DNA of 64,000 nucleotides from Nitrospirillum amazonense (GTDB lineage: Bacteria; Pseudomonadota; Alphaproteobacteria; Azospirillales; Azospirillaceae). The notes below the pieces were generated by a model. That model was not told the DNA's origin and did not search any database. It saw only the letters and a program-made list of their open reading frames with translations. Made by a program: the position numbers and the translations under genes. The stretch spans positions 558,001 to 622,000 of the forward strand of contig NZ_VITV01000002.1 of the NCBI RefSeq assembly GCF_007828035.1. Reading direction: 5' to 3'. Numbering within the stretch: position 1 is the first letter of the stretch; every line of letters starts with the position of its first letter. This document shows positions 1-8,440 of this stretch, piece after piece.

Positions 1-1180
1 CCGCCCCGCCGTCCAGCAGCAGGCGGGCGGTGCTGGCCAGGGCGGTGCGGCCCGCCGTGCCCTGGCCGGTGCGCGCCCGGAGCGCCAGGCCGCGCAGCGC
101 CATGGCGGCCAGGATGTAGCCGGTGGCGTGGTCCAGCGCCTGCACCGGCAGGGGCGTGGGCTTGTCGCGGCCCAGCAGGCGCATGCCGGCCTCGGCGATG
201 CCGGCGCTCATCTGCACCAGGCTGTCGAAGCCGCGCCGCCCGGCCCAGGGCCCGTCCCAGCCATAGGCGTCCAGGCAGATATCGACCAGGCCGGGGTTGA
301 GCGCACGGCGGCTGTCCGCATCCAGGCCCAGGCGGGCCAAGGCGTCCGGGCGATAGCCATGGACCAGCACGTCGGCCCGGGCCAGCAGGCGCTTCAAGGT
401 CGCCACATCGTCGGCCCGCTGCAGGTCCAGGCGGGCGCAGCGCTTGCCCAGGGTCATGTCCGGTTCCAGGTTGGGTTCCGCCCAGCCGGGCGGGTCGATG
501 CGCAGCACCTGGGCGCCGCAGCCGGCCAGGAAGCGCGTGGCCGTGGGCCCGGCCAGGATACGGGTCAGGTCCAGCACACGGATGCCGGCCAGGGGCCGGA
601 CGGGATCCGGCCGCCACCCCTCGACACCCTGCCCCGCCGTTTCCAGGGTCAACAGGGGGGAGGCCGCCACGGCGCGGCCCTGAGGGTGTTCGGCCCACGC
701 CTCGGCGCTGCGCATCTCCGCGGCGCAGCCGCCGGCCGCCACCACCGCCGCCTCAAGATCGCCCGCCGTCCAGCCCGCCACGGCCCGGGCCACCGCCGCC
801 CGGTCCGCCGGCACGCCGAGCACGGACAAGGCAGCGGCGCGGTGGTGCGGGGCGTTGGTGTGCAGGCGAATCCAGCCGTCGGCGGCGCGGTAGTCGCCCG
901 CCACCGCGTCCCAGGCGGGCGGCAGGTCCCAGCCCAGGGGCCGCAGGGCATAGCCGAACCAGGCGGAGGACAGGCGGCGGTCGGCCACCACCCCGTCCGC
1001 GCCCGCCAGCTCGGCCAGGGCCAGGCCGGCGGCGGCCACCGAGGCGACCGCCAAGTCGCTGACCGCGAAGACGGACGGCAGGCTGCCGGCGCCGGTGAAG
1101 CGCACCCGGTCCAGCGCGTCGGGCGCGCCGCCCAGGGCCTGCCAGATGGTCTTGAGGAAATGATGGCCGGGGGTGCTCAT
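1..1180 (-). CDS. CaiB/BaiF family CoA-transferase (3' end outside window)
   Basis: The reverse-strand reading begins MSTPGHHFLKTIWQALGG and stays open to the window edge, so at least 393 residues are present and the C-terminus is missing. Class III CoA-transferases move CoA between acyl-CoA and a free acid through an aspartyl-CoA thioester. The segment GIRVLDLTRILAGP followed by ATRFLAGCGAQVLRIDPP is the typical CaiB-type Rossmann start, and RGFDSLVQMSAG carries the expected catalytic Asp. Here that core follows about 200 residues, so this is the long two-half architecture seen in some family members. The ATG at 1178-1180 follows a GGGAGA ribosome site. It diverges from the citrate-synthase-like gene at 1290, which suggests a shared acyl-CoA pathway. 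The substrate cannot be told from sequence. Confidence 0.85.
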   Translation of the reverse strand, partial: MSTPGHHFLKTIWQALGGAPDALDRVRFTGAGSLPSVFAVSDLAVASVAAAGLALAELAGADGVVADRRLSSAWFGYALRPLGWDLPPAWDAVAGDYRAADGWIRLHTNAPHHRAAALSVLGVPADRAAVARAVAGWTAGDLEAAVVAAGGCAAEMRSAEAWAEHPQGRAVAASPLLTLETAGQGVEGWRPDPVRPLAGIRVLDLTRILAGPTATRFLAGCGAQVLRIDPPGWAEPNLEPDMTLGKRCARLDLQRADDVATLKRLLARADVLVHGYRPDALARLGLDADSRRALNPGLVDICLDAYGWDGPWAGRRGFDSLVQMSAGIAEAGMRLLGRDKPTPLPVQALDHATGYILAAMALRGLALRARTGQGTAGRTALASTARLLLDGGA

Positions 1181-1233
1181 GGTCGGTGTCTCCCTTTAGG
1201 AACAGCCCGACGATGAACCGGTGACAATAATCG

Positions 1234-1263
1234 TCAATGTTGATTAACTAAATCAATATTGAT
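1234..1263. promoter_or_regulatory. Paired palindromic operator candidate in a divergent promoter region
   Basis: Two near-identical 10-bp palindromes, TCAATGTTGA (1234-1243) and TCAATATTGA (1253-1262), sit 19 bp apart, about two helical turns. The second extends to the perfect palindrome ATCAATATTGAT (1252-1263). They lie in an AT-rich island between the CoA-transferase and a protein with an N-terminal helix-turn-helix, so that protein is the natural candidate ligand. Binding is inferred. Confidence 0.5.
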
Positions 1264-1289
1264 TGAGACGATCAACGAGGGGGCGCCCG

Positions 1290-2495
1290 ATGGCCGACCT
1301 GCTGACCGCCGCCCAGGCCGCCACGCGGCTGGGCGTCTCCCGCCAGACGCTGTACGCCTATGTCAGCCGGGGGCTGCTGCGCGCCCAGCCGGACGGGGAC
1401 ACGCGCGAGAGCCGCTACCTGGCGGCGGAGGTCGACCGGCTGGCCCTGACCCGCATCCGGGGCCGCCGGCCGAAGGACATCGCCAAGGCCACGCTGGACT
1501 GGGGCCTGCCCGTGCTGGAGTCGGCTATCACCCTGATCCAGGACGGCCACCTCTACTACCGGGGTCGCGACGCCGTGGACCTCGCCGTCCGCGCCAGCGT
1601 GGAGGAGGTGGCGGGCTTGCTGTGGCGGGTGGCGCCGGAGGAGGCGTTCGGCGGCCCCCTGCCCCAGCCGGCGCAGGCCTTCGCCGTGGCCCAGGCGGCC
1701 TTCCACGGCCGCCGGGCGGAGGAGGCGCTGCTGCCCCTGCTGGCCCTGGCCAGCGAGGACGCCGACACCGCCGCCTGGCAGCGGGCGCCCGGCCGGCTGG
1801 CGCAGGGGGCGGCGGCGCTGGTGCGGCTGCTGACGGCCTGCCTGCTGGGCACAGCCCCCGCCGCCGGCCCCATCCACAAGCAATGCGCCCAGGCGTGGAA
1901 GCTGGACAAGGACGGCGCCGAGCTGGTGCGCATGGCCCTGGTGCTGTGCGCCGACCATGAGCTGAACGCCTCCAACTTCACCGCCCGCTGCATCGCCTCC
2001 ACCGACGCCAGCCTGCGGGCGGCCGTCATCGGCGGGCTGGCAGCCCTGGGCGGCCCGCGCCACGGCGGCCTGACCGCGCGGGTGGAAGCCCTGTGGGATG
2101 AGGTGGGCGCGGACGGCGAGACCGCCGCCCGCCTGCGCCAGCGCCTGGCGCGGGGGGAGGACATCCCCGGCTACGGCCACCCGCTGTACCCCACCGGTGA
2201 CCCCCGCGCCGCCGCCCTGCTGGGCCGCATCCTGCCCCTGCGCCCCACCTGGGCCGTGGTGCAGGCGCAGACCCAGCGCCTGGTGGGCCAGCCGCCGGTG
2301 ATCGACACCGCCCTGGTGGCGCTGCGCCGCCATCTGGGCCTGCCCAGGGGCGCCGCCTTCGGCCTGTTCGCCCTGGGCCGCTCGCTGGGCTGGATCGCCC
2401 ACGCGCTGGAGCAGCGCGCCGATGCCCAGCTCATCCGCCCGCGTGCGCTCTACACCGGGCTGCGGCCCGGGCCGGAGCGGCCGCGCGGCGATTGA
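1290..2495 (+). CDS. Citrate synthase family protein with N-terminal helix-turn-helix
   Basis: About 401 residues. Residues 1-50 (AAQAATRLGVSRQTLYAYVSRG) form a MerR/excisionase-like helix-turn-helix. The rest is a citrate-synthase fold with the family's active-site blocks: ADHELNASNF with the first His, GPRHGG, GYGHPLYP with the second His, and IDTALVAL with the Asp just before LFALGRSLGWIAH. The C-terminal RPRALYTG supplies the usual Arg-rich substrate motif. Key catalytic residues are therefore kept, so it may condense oxaloacetate or a 2-oxoacid with an acyl-CoA as well as bind DNA. ATG at 1290 follows GAGGGGG; a TTG 27 bp upstream is less likely. The CoA-transferase is divergent across the palindromes at 1234-1263. 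Its physiological substrate is unknown. Confidence 0.85.
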   Translation: MADLLTAAQAATRLGVSRQTLYAYVSRGLLRAQPDGDTRESRYLAAEVDRLALTRIRGRRPKDIAKATLDWGLPVLESAITLIQDGHLYYRGRDAVDLAVRASVEEVAGLLWRVAPEEAFGGPLPQPAQAFAVAQAAFHGRRAEEALLPLLALASEDADTAAWQRAPGRLAQGAAALVRLLTACLLGTAPAAGPIHKQCAQAWKLDKDGAELVRMALVLCADHELNASNFTARCIASTDASLRAAVIGGLAALGGPRHGGLTARVEALWDEVGADGETAARLRQRLARGEDIPGYGHPLYPTGDPRAAALLGRILPLRPTWAVVQAQTQRLVGQPPVIDTALVALRRHLGLPRGAAFGLFALGRSLGWIAHALEQRADAQLIRPRALYTGLRPGPERPRGD

Positions 2496-2616
2496 AGGCC
2501 GCCGGCAGCCCCGCTACATCCTGTCGCAGGAACCGGCGCCGCCGCCGCGCGCTTCCCGTCCTGGGTGAGCCCTTACCGGGGCCGCCCTTGGCACCATTCG
2601 CGAGAAGGCGGCGACG

Positions 2617-4290
2617 ATGCCCGGCAGAAAGCTTTTCCCCGACAGCGTGATCCCCCTGCCCGCCGGCCAGGGCCTGGCGACCCAGGGCCTGCTGATCAGC
2701 CCGGCGGAGCCCCGCCACCGGGCGGCGGCCATGTCCCTGCACTTCGCCCTGAGCCTGCCCGAGGGCAAGCAGCGAGAACTGGAGGACAGGGTGGCGGCCG
2801 GCGAGGTCATCCCCTTCGCGGAGCAGGCGCGGGACTATGCCGCCGACCCGGCCGCCGCCGACCGCCTGGCGCGGTGGCTGACGGCCCAGGGCTACACCAT
2901 CGACCAGGTGACGCCCGACCACACCACGGTCTACGCCACCGCCCCCGCCGGCACCATCGAGGCCAGCCTGGGCGTGACCATGGTGCGGGTGACGCGCGAC
3001 GGCCACGCCTACACGGCGGCCTGCGACACGCCCAGCCTGCCCGACGACGTGGGCGGCCCGGTGTTCCACATCGGCGGCCTGCAACCCTTCCTGCGGCCCA
3101 ACAAGCACTATCGCATCAGCCATCACAAGCCGCCGCCCGATGGCGTCCCCCCCGATGGCGTCCCCGATGACCCTACGGACACGGCCGCGCCGCAAAAGCA
3201 GAAGAAGAAAAAGAAGAAGCCGGCGGCGGCCGACCCCACCCAGCCGCCCTACACCGTGCCCGCCATCCTGAAGGCCTACGGCGCCGACGGGCTGGGCCTG
3301 ACGGGGGCGGGGCAGGAGATCGCCATCCTGATCGACACCGTGCCGCTGGACAGCGACCTCACCCTGTTCTGGCGGGCCAACGGCGTCAGCGCCGACCTCG
3401 GCCGCGTCACCAAGATCAACGTCGCCGGCGGCACCCTGCCCTCGCCGGAGGGGGAGGAAAGCCTGGACGTGGAATGGACCAGCGGCATCGCGCCCGGCGC
3501 CGGCATCCGCGTCTACGCCTGCGGCTCCCTCTCCTTCACCGCGCTGGACCAGGCCCTGGACCGCATCATCGCCGACGCCGCCCAGCGGCCCGCCCTGCGC
3601 CAGCTGTCCATCAGCCTGGGGCTGGGCGAGACCTATCTGCAGGGCCCCTCGGGCGAGATGGCGACCCAGCACCAGAAGTTCCTGAAGCTGGCGGCGGCCG
3701 GCGTGAACGTCTTCGTCTCCAGCGGCGACGCCGGTTCCAACCCCGACGACACCGGCCATTCCTCCAAGGGCCCCCTGCAGGTGGAGTATGAGGCCAGCGA
3801 CCCCTGCGTCATCGGCGTGGGCGGCACCTCCCTGCGCCTGGGCGCCGATGGCCATGTGGCGGCGGAGGTGGCCTGGCCGGGCAGCGGCGGGGGCAAGAGC
3901 GTGGACTTCCCCCGCCCGGCCTGGCAGGTGGGCAACGGCGTGCCGGCGGGCGGGCAGCGCCTGGTACCCGACGTCGCCGGCCCCGCCGACCCCAACGAGG
4001 GCGCGCTGCTGTACCTGAACGGCCAGAAGGAGCAGATCGGCGGCACGAGTTGGAGCGCGCCGCTGTGGGCCGGCTTCTGCGCCCTGATCAACGAGGCGCG
4101 GACCAAGGCGGGCAAGGGCGCCCTGCCCTTCCTGAACCCGCTGCTCTACCCGCTGCTGGGCACGCCCTGCTTCCGCGACATCACCCAGGGCAGCAACGGC
4201 GCCTATAGCGCCGGCCCCGGCTATGACCTGGTGACCGGCCTGGGTGTGCCCAACGTGGCCCAGCTGGTCAGCCGCCTGCAGAACAGTTAG
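2617..4290 (+). CDS. S53 family (sedolisin/kumamolisin-like) serine-carboxyl peptidase
   Basis: A 557-residue acid-type endopeptidase precursor. Residues 1 to about 170 match the pro-kumamolisin activation domain. A low-complexity linker follows with a duplicated PPDGV unit near residue 175 and a Lys-rich run near 193-201. The catalytic domain starts at PYTVPAILKAY. Visible catalytic residues are the Glu280/Asp284 pair in GEESLDVEW and Ser478 in GGTSWSAPLW. The C-terminal FRDITQG..GAYSAGPGYDLVTGLG is the conserved calcium-binding loop. No classical signal peptide is seen, so the export route is unclear. ATG 2617 follows GAGAAGG. It is monocistronic and converges on the FAD monooxygenase. The maturation site is presumably in the Lys-rich linker (inference). 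Confidence 0.93.
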   Translation: MPGRKLFPDSVIPLPAGQGLATQGLLISPAEPRHRAAAMSLHFALSLPEGKQRELEDRVAAGEVIPFAEQARDYAADPAAADRLARWLTAQGYTIDQVTPDHTTVYATAPAGTIEASLGVTMVRVTRDGHAYTAACDTPSLPDDVGGPVFHIGGLQPFLRPNKHYRISHHKPPPDGVPPDGVPDDPTDTAAPQKQKKKKKKPAAADPTQPPYTVPAILKAYGADGLGLTGAGQEIAILIDTVPLDSDLTLFWRANGVSADLGRVTKINVAGGTLPSPEGEESLDVEWTSGIAPGAGIRVYACGSLSFTALDQALDRIIADAAQRPALRQLSISLGLGETYLQGPSGEMATQHQKFLKLAAAGVNVFVSSGDAGSNPDDTGHSSKGPLQVEYEASDPCVIGVGGTSLRLGADGHVAAEVAWPGSGGGKSVDFPRPAWQVGNGVPAGGQRLVPDVAGPADPNEGALLYLNGQKEQIGGTSWSAPLWAGFCALINEARTKAGKGALPFLNPLLYPLLGTPCFRDITQGSNGAYSAGPGYDLVTGLGVPNVAQLVSRLQNS

Positions 4291-4345
4291 GGCGGGCCAG
4301 TTAAGGGCGGGGACGGCCTTCACACTGCCCCCTCTCGCTGCCCCC

Positions 4346-5473
4346 TCACACGGGCTGGGCCGTCACCTCCAGCATCTTCTTCACCAGGCCAATGCGGTCC
4401 ACGTCGTGGCGCCGCGCCATTTCCCATTCCCCCACCATGATGGAGCTGTCGACGATGAAGCGGCAGCGCTCATACCGCCGCTCCATATAGCGGGCCAGCA
4501 GGTCGCCCAGCGGCGCGTCCTGGGGCAGCAGCTCGGCCAGCACCACGGCGTCCTCGATGGCCATGCCCGCGCCCTGGCCCAGGTGCGGCGTGGTGGCGTG
4601 CACGGCGTCGCCCAGCAGGACCACCCGGCCCCGGTACCAGGGGGCCGGCATCATCAGCACCTCCATAGGCTTGTAGACCACCTGGGCCGGGTCGGTGATC
4701 CGGTCGCGCAGGGCCCCGATCAGGCCGCCGAAGCCCTTCATCCGGTCGCGCATCAGGGTGTGCAGCTGGTCGGCCGGCATGCGGGGGTTGCCCGGCTCCT
4801 CCGACGTCACGAACAGGTACATCAGGTCGTGGGACAGGGGGCAGAGGCCGGCATTGCCGTCCGCGCCGGTGAAGGCCGCCAAATGGTCGATCTCCGCCGG
4901 CCTCGGGAAGTTGTGGCGCCAGACCGACTGGCCGGTGTGGCGCGGCCGATGCTCGTCTCCAAACAACAGGCCGCGCACCTTGGAATAGAGCCCGTCCGCC
5001 CCGACCACGACGTCATAGCGGCCGGTGGTGCCGTCGCTGAAGGTTACGTCCACGCCGGCGTCGTCCTGGTCCAGCCGCTCCACCGTCGTGCCCAGGCGCA
5101 CGGCCGTGCCCTTCTCCAGCGCAGCGCCGCTCAGCACCGTGTGTAGGGCCAGGCGGCTGATGCCCAGGTTGGCGGGGTATTGCGGGCCCGCCAGGCGCTG
5201 GCCCGGTATCTTGGCCAGCAGGCGGCCGTCGGGGGCGTACATGCCCACCGCCTCGAACGGGAAGCCGGCGTCGAGGTAGCGGTTCACCAAGCCTAAGTCG
5301 GCCATGGCGCGCACGACGTTGCATTGCTGGATGATGCCGACGCCGTAGACCGTCCATTCCTTCTGCAGTTCCACCAGGTCCACGGCCAGACCCCGGTCGC
5401 GCAGGGCCGACGCCAGGGACAGGCCGCCGATGCCGCCCCCCACGATCAGCACCCGGCTCACACGCTGCGCCAT
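4346..5473 (-). CDS. FAD-dependent aromatic-ring monooxygenase (PHBH/UbiH-like)
   Basis: About 375 residues. The N-terminus carries the dinucleotide-binding GGGIGG motif. DVVVGADGLYSKVRGLL is the DG motif, and GRVVLLGDAVHATTPHLGQGAGMAIEDAVVLA is the GD motif that binds FAD ribose. These three motifs define single-component NAD(P)H-dependent flavoprotein hydroxylases of aromatic substrates (PF01494). Two ATGs (5476 and 5473) follow GGGAGG; the second gives the better spacing. It is transcribed away from a NodD/NahR-type LysR regulator across about 230 bp, the usual arrangement for an inducible aromatic hydroxylase. The substrate is unknown; salicylate-, hydroxybenzoate- or hydroxynicotinate-like compounds are all possible. 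Confidence 0.88.
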   Translation of the reverse strand: MAQRVSRVLIVGGGIGGLSLASALRDRGLAVDLVELQKEWTVYGVGIIQQCNVVRAMADLGLVNRYLDAGFPFEAVGMYAPDGRLLAKIPGQRLAGPQYPANLGISRLALHTVLSGAALEKGTAVRLGTTVERLDQDDAGVDVTFSDGTTGRYDVVVGADGLYSKVRGLLFGDEHRPRHTGQSVWRHNFPRPAEIDHLAAFTGADGNAGLCPLSHDLMYLFVTSEEPGNPRMPADQLHTLMRDRMKGFGGLIGALRDRITDPAQVVYKPMEVLMMPAPWYRGRVVLLGDAVHATTPHLGQGAGMAIEDAVVLAELLPQDAPLGDLLARYMERRYERCRFIVDSSIMVGEWEMARRHDVDRIGLVKKMLEVTAQPV

Positions 5474-5662
5474 CATCCTCCCTCCCGTTCGCTTGGTATG
5501 GGCGTTGTTATGGCGGCAACGTACGGCGGCCGGCAGCATCGGTTGAGGCGTATTTTCCGATGCGCGTCCATCGGCGCGGCCGATATCAGCGCCCTCCTTC
5601 GACGGGCCTTGCGCTCAGCGAACGGCTGATCCATCTATCGGTTCTGCCGTACCAAAGTGCGG

Positions 5663-5677
5663 CGAGGTATCACCTCG
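5663..5677. promoter_or_regulatory. Inverted repeat in the divergent monooxygenase/lysR region
   Basis: CGAGGT and ACCTCG form a perfect 6-bp inverted repeat with a 3-bp spacer about 30 bp upstream of the LysR start. It is the most symmetric element between the divergent genes and could be a regulator site. It does not have the standard T-N11-A spacing of a LysR box, so the assignment is tentative. Confidence 0.3.
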
Positions 5678-5705
5678 AACAATAAAATAGGGAGGATGGG
5701 CGCCC

Positions 5706-6608
5706 ATGCGCTTCCGCCGTTTCGACCTGAACCTGCTGGTGGCCCTGGACGTGCTGCTGGAGGAGCGCAACGTTTCGCGCGCCGCCCACCGCCTGCACCT
5801 CAGCCAATCGGCCATGAGCGGGGCGCTGGCCCGACTGCGCGATTATTTCGATGACGAAATCATGGTGATGGTGGGCCGCGCCATGGTGCCCACGCCCCTG
5901 GCGCTGGCGTTGGTGGAGCCGGTGCGCGACATCCTGATCCGGGTGCAGACCACCATAGAGGCGCGCCCCACCTTCGACCCCGCCACGGCCCAGCGCGTGT
6001 TCCGCGTGGTGGCGTCGGACTATGTGACCGAGGTGGTGCTGGCCCGCGCCATCCGCCGCCTGCGGCGCGAGGCGCCGGGCCTGCGGCTGGAGATCAGCGC
6101 CGTGGCCGACGACATCCACGACCGCCTGAACCGGGCCGACGTGGACCTGGTGATCTCCCCCGACGCCTACCTCACCAGCGACCAGCCCAAGGAAATCCTG
6201 TTCGAGGAGACGCACAGCTGCGTCGTCTGGCGCGACAACGCGGCCGTGGGCGACAGCCTGACGTTCGAGCAGTACCTGGACATGGCCCACGTGGTGGTGA
6301 TCATCGGCGGCAAGCGCACCCCGGCCTTCGAGCAATGGTTCCTGGACCGCTACGGCTACGCCCGCACCGTCGGCGCCGTGGCCCCCGACTTCTCCTCCGT
6401 CGCCTCCATCCTGGTGGAGACGGACATGATCAGCACCATGCACACCAGGCTTGCCCGCCTTTACGCCCAGCACCTGCCCCTGCGCGTCCTCCCCGCCCCC
6501 ATCGAGTTCCCGGTGCTGACCGAGATGATGCAGTGGCACTACCAGTTCGACCGCGATCCCGGCCTGATCTGGCTGCGAGGGTACTTGCGGGAATGCGCCG
6601 GGGAGTGA
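5706..6608 (+). CDS. LysR-family transcriptional regulator (NodD/NahR-like)
   Basis: 300 residues. Residues 1-65 form the winged helix-turn-helix; the opening RFDLNLLVALDVLLEERNVS and the run SQSAMSGALARLRDYFDD are characteristic of the NodD/NahR branch. The rest is the periplasmic-binding-protein-like effector domain. The ATG at 5706 follows GGGAGG; an ATG at 5696 is out of frame. It probably activates the divergent FAD monooxygenase in response to an aromatic inducer (inference from arrangement). Its last 120 codons are the source of the duplicated fragments at 7905-7975 and 9371-9728. This copy is the intact one. Confidence 0.92.
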   Translation: MRFRRFDLNLLVALDVLLEERNVSRAAHRLHLSQSAMSGALARLRDYFDDEIMVMVGRAMVPTPLALALVEPVRDILIRVQTTIEARPTFDPATAQRVFRVVASDYVTEVVLARAIRRLRREAPGLRLEISAVADDIHDRLNRADVDLVISPDAYLTSDQPKEILFEETHSCVVWRDNAAVGDSLTFEQYLDMAHVVVIIGGKRTPAFEQWFLDRYGYARTVGAVAPDFSSVASILVETDMISTMHTRLARLYAQHLPLRVLPAPIEFPVLTEMMQWHYQFDRDPGLIWLRGYLRECAGE

Positions 6609-6827
6609 GGACGGGGAGCGCTGGTAGAACCGGCGCCGGCGTTTTCAACCGCGCGCCCGGCGCGCGCCGGGATGAGCCCTTTCGGGGAAGGAAAGCGGTA
6701 TGACGTTCTACCATTCAGGCAGGGCTTGAAACCGCAGGCCCACTTTTCATTTCCCTGGCGTGGGGGCAAGGCATCGCCTGCAAGCCCCATCGCAGCCGTC
6801 TTAATGAAAAGGTCCAGGGTCCCGACC

Positions 6828-7466
6828 ATGCTCCTCCCAGCCTTGCGAGAGAACATCAGAACCCTGCTTCTCAGATGGGAAGATCAGGTACTTTGGATGT
6901 ATTTGGATAGTGAGGGCTTGGTGACGGTAGGCTGTGGCACCCTGTTAGCGACCGCCGAAAGCGCCAGCGCTCTTCCTTTCCTTCATAAGGGCAACAACCA
7001 GCCGGCCAGCAAACTTGAGGTCGAAGCCGCTTGGCGCGCCTTGTTCATTGGACACCAGGAGCAGAAGTCCGCCGCGCCCCACAAAAAACACACGGCGGCG
7101 CATTATGAGAATGACAGTGATCTACGGATCACCCAAGCAACCGCCAACACCCTTTTGGACGCCCACTTGGATTCGGATCATCTCCATCTAAAACTGATCT
7201 ATCCCAAGTTCGATGATTTTCCGGACGATGCGAAGCTCGCGTTGTTCGACATGATCTACAATTTGGGCGCTGGGCGCAGCAAAACCCGCCATCACCGGGC
7301 CGCCGGACTGATGGCCTATTCAACCATGAACCATGCGATCAATAGCGGCGACTGGGCCAAAGCGGCAAAGTGCTGCTTTCGTCACGGCATCCAAGCCGAG
7401 CGCAATAAGGTCACAGCGGCCTTGTTCGAGCGGTGTGCCCAGGCCCAAAAGGGGAGGAGCGTTTGA
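6828..7466 (+). CDS. GH24 (phage-type) lysozyme-like protein; candidate peptidoglycan-hydrolase effector
   Basis: About 212 residues from ATG 6828; an in-frame ATG at 6804 would add 8. The segment WEDQVLWMYLDSEGLVTVGCG keeps the exact GH24 spacing Glu-8-Asp-5-Thr (Glu18, Asp27, Thr33). The second half, LALFDMIYNLGAG and AINSGDWAKAAKC, matches the family's helical C-lobe. Such enzymes cleave the MurNAc-GlcNAc bond. There is no signal peptide and no adjacent holin, spanin or other phage gene, so a lysis-cassette role is unlikely. The stop TGA (7464-7466) overlaps the TTG start of the next gene, which encodes a secreted protein, so the two are probably translationally coupled. Delivery by a secretion system is inference; no secretion gene lies in the window. 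Base composition is less GC-rich than the neighbours, consistent with transfer. Confidence 0.75.
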   Translation: MLLPALRENIRTLLLRWEDQVLWMYLDSEGLVTVGCGTLLATAESASALPFLHKGNNQPASKLEVEAAWRALFIGHQEQKSAAPHKKHTAAHYENDSDLRITQATANTLLDAHLDSDHLHLKLIYPKFDDFPDDAKLALFDMIYNLGAGRSKTRHHRAAGLMAYSTMNHAINSGDWAKAAKCCFRHGIQAERNKVTAALFERCAQAQKGRSV

Positions 7467-7894
7467 AGCTCGGTTTCGTATTACCCATCGTCACCATGTT
7501 AATGGCGGCGGGGCCGACGGCAGCGCTGGCCGATGATCAATTCCTTGGGAAATGGCACGACAACTCCCCCCAGCGCCGGCCAATGGGGACCCTGGAGATC
7601 ACCACCGACAAGATCAAGTTGGGGAAAGTCACCTACGATGTCGTGCCCAAGGGACCTTTTGGCAATGGGATCCTCTATGCGGTGAAGGACCTTACGCCGA
7701 AGCCCGATCCCCGCCCTTGCGGTGCGAGCGATCCGGCCACCTACTTCATCGTCAAGCCCCTTCCCCCAGATCCCATCGTCCCGCAGGCAACCATTTTGGT
7801 GATCTTCTATTCCGGCGCCAACGCGCCCAGGCCGGAAACGCTGGACAGTGATGTTGGCGTTTGCGGTCAGCATCCCTTTGGGCGGAGCAAGTAG
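7463..7894 (+). CDS. Secreted protein of a local four-member family, copy 1 (candidate immunity protein)
   Basis: 143 residues with a signal peptide ending AALA before DDQFLGKW. The mature part reads as a short beta-rich domain: a GKW opening, LEITTDKIKLGKVTYDV, GPFGNGILYAV, a Cys in the middle and a terminal VCGQHPFGR. The two Cys could form a disulfide in the periplasm. I do not recognise a named family; a lipocalin-like fold is possible but unproven. The TTG start at 7463 follows GGGGAGG and overlaps the stop of the lysozyme-like gene. The longer GTG start at 7433 lacks this spacing. Copy 1 is the most divergent of the four: it has RPCGASD where the others have GCGP. Confidence 0.72.
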   Translation: MKLGFVLPIVTMLMAAGPTAALADDQFLGKWHDNSPQRRPMGTLEITTDKIKLGKVTYDVVPKGPFGNGILYAVKDLTPKPDPRPCGASDPATYFIVKPLPPDPIVPQATILVIFYSGANAPRPETLDSDVGVCGQHPFGRSK

Positions 7895-7904
7895 CGCCTG
7901 CGCG

Positions 7905-7975
7905 ATCGGGACATGGCACGTGGTAGTGATCATGGGCGGACAGCACACCCTGCGTTCGGGCAGTGGCTCTCAGTT
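7905..7975 (+). pseudogene. Degraded lysR 3'-region fragment
   Basis: The stretch starting GGGACATGGCACGTGGTAGT aligns with lysR positions from about 6277 (GGACATGGCCCACGTGGTGG) through the codons for IGGKRTPAFEQW, with several substitutions and indels. It has no open frame. It lies directly after copy 1 of the secreted family. The junction sequence after the stop (GCAAGTAGCGC) matches that after copy 4, so paralogue plus lysR tail seem to have been duplicated together. Confidence 0.65.
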
Positions 7976-8002
7976 CCAGCGCTGCGTTGACAGGAGACCC
8001 GC

Positions 8003-8440
8003 TTGAACCACGGGATTGCCCGCACCTTGCCCATCGTGACCCTGCTCATGCTCGGGGCGAACGCCGCCTGGGCGGATGAGCAAATCATGGGCAAGTGGAA
8101 GGACAATTCCCCCCAGCGCGCGCCTATCGGCGCCTTGGAGGTGACGAACGACAAGATCACCCTAGGGAAGGTCACCTATGACGTGGCGCCGGTCGGACCC
8201 TTCGGCGCCGGCACCCTCTACGCGGTCAAGGGTCTCAGCCAGAAAGCCGATCCCTATGGCTGCGGTCCCTCCCACAAGGTGACCTATCTGATCCTTCAGC
8301 CCAACACGCCGGACACCAGTTCCCTTTCAACGTATCTTCGGGTCACCTTTTATTCGGGCCCGGAAGCGCCAAAACCCGAAACGCTGAGCAATGACATGTG
8401 GGTCTGTGGCGCGCATCCGTTCGCCCGGGACAGGAAATAG
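8003..8440 (+). CDS. Secreted protein of the local four-member family, copy 2
   Basis: 145 residues with a signal peptide ending AAWA before DEQIMGKW. The mature domain has the family marks: DNSPQRAPIGALEVT, DKITLGKVTYDV, GTLYAVKGL, ADPYGCGP, FYSG..APKPETL, VCGAHPF. It is closest to copy 4; the stretch around 8106-8190 is nearly identical in DNA to 9022-9100, so that duplication is recent. The TTG start at 8003 follows AGGAG with 6-bp spacing. Copy 3 begins on the base after its stop codon. The role is inferred from position only: periplasmic inhibitor or immunity to the lysozyme-like product. Confidence 0.7.
   Translation: MNHGIARTLPIVTLLMLGANAAWADEQIMGKWKDNSPQRAPIGALEVTNDKITLGKVTYDVAPVGPFGAGTLYAVKGLSQKADPYGCGPSHKVTYLILQPNTPDTSSLSTYLRVTFYSGPEAPKPETLSNDMWVCGAHPFARDRK

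Noticed and set aside
2431-4323. Long minus-strand open frame (630 codons) opposite the S53 peptidase
   Set aside because: Its translation is low-complexity Gly/Ala/His/Gln-rich without any motif and mirrors the codons of a clear protease gene; an antisense shadow of high-GC DNA.
5706-6608. True NodD nodulation regulator
   Set aside because: The DNA-binding domain is NodD/NahR-like but no nod genes or nod box are in the window; only the subfamily can be stated.
6622-6713. 9-bp inverted repeat TGGTAGAAC ... GTTCTACCA around the lysR-lysozyme spacer as a possible small element
   Set aside because: Arms are short, the interior does not pair further, and no copy or duplication of target was seen; kept only as a note.
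6672-6827. N-terminal extension of the lysozyme-like gene
   Set aside because: The extra 52 codons are GC-rich spacer sequence with no ribosome site and no similarity to the family.
6828-7466. Prophage endolysin cassette
   Set aside because: No holin, spanin, tail or integrase gene flanks it; its coupled partner genes encode secreted proteins of another kind.
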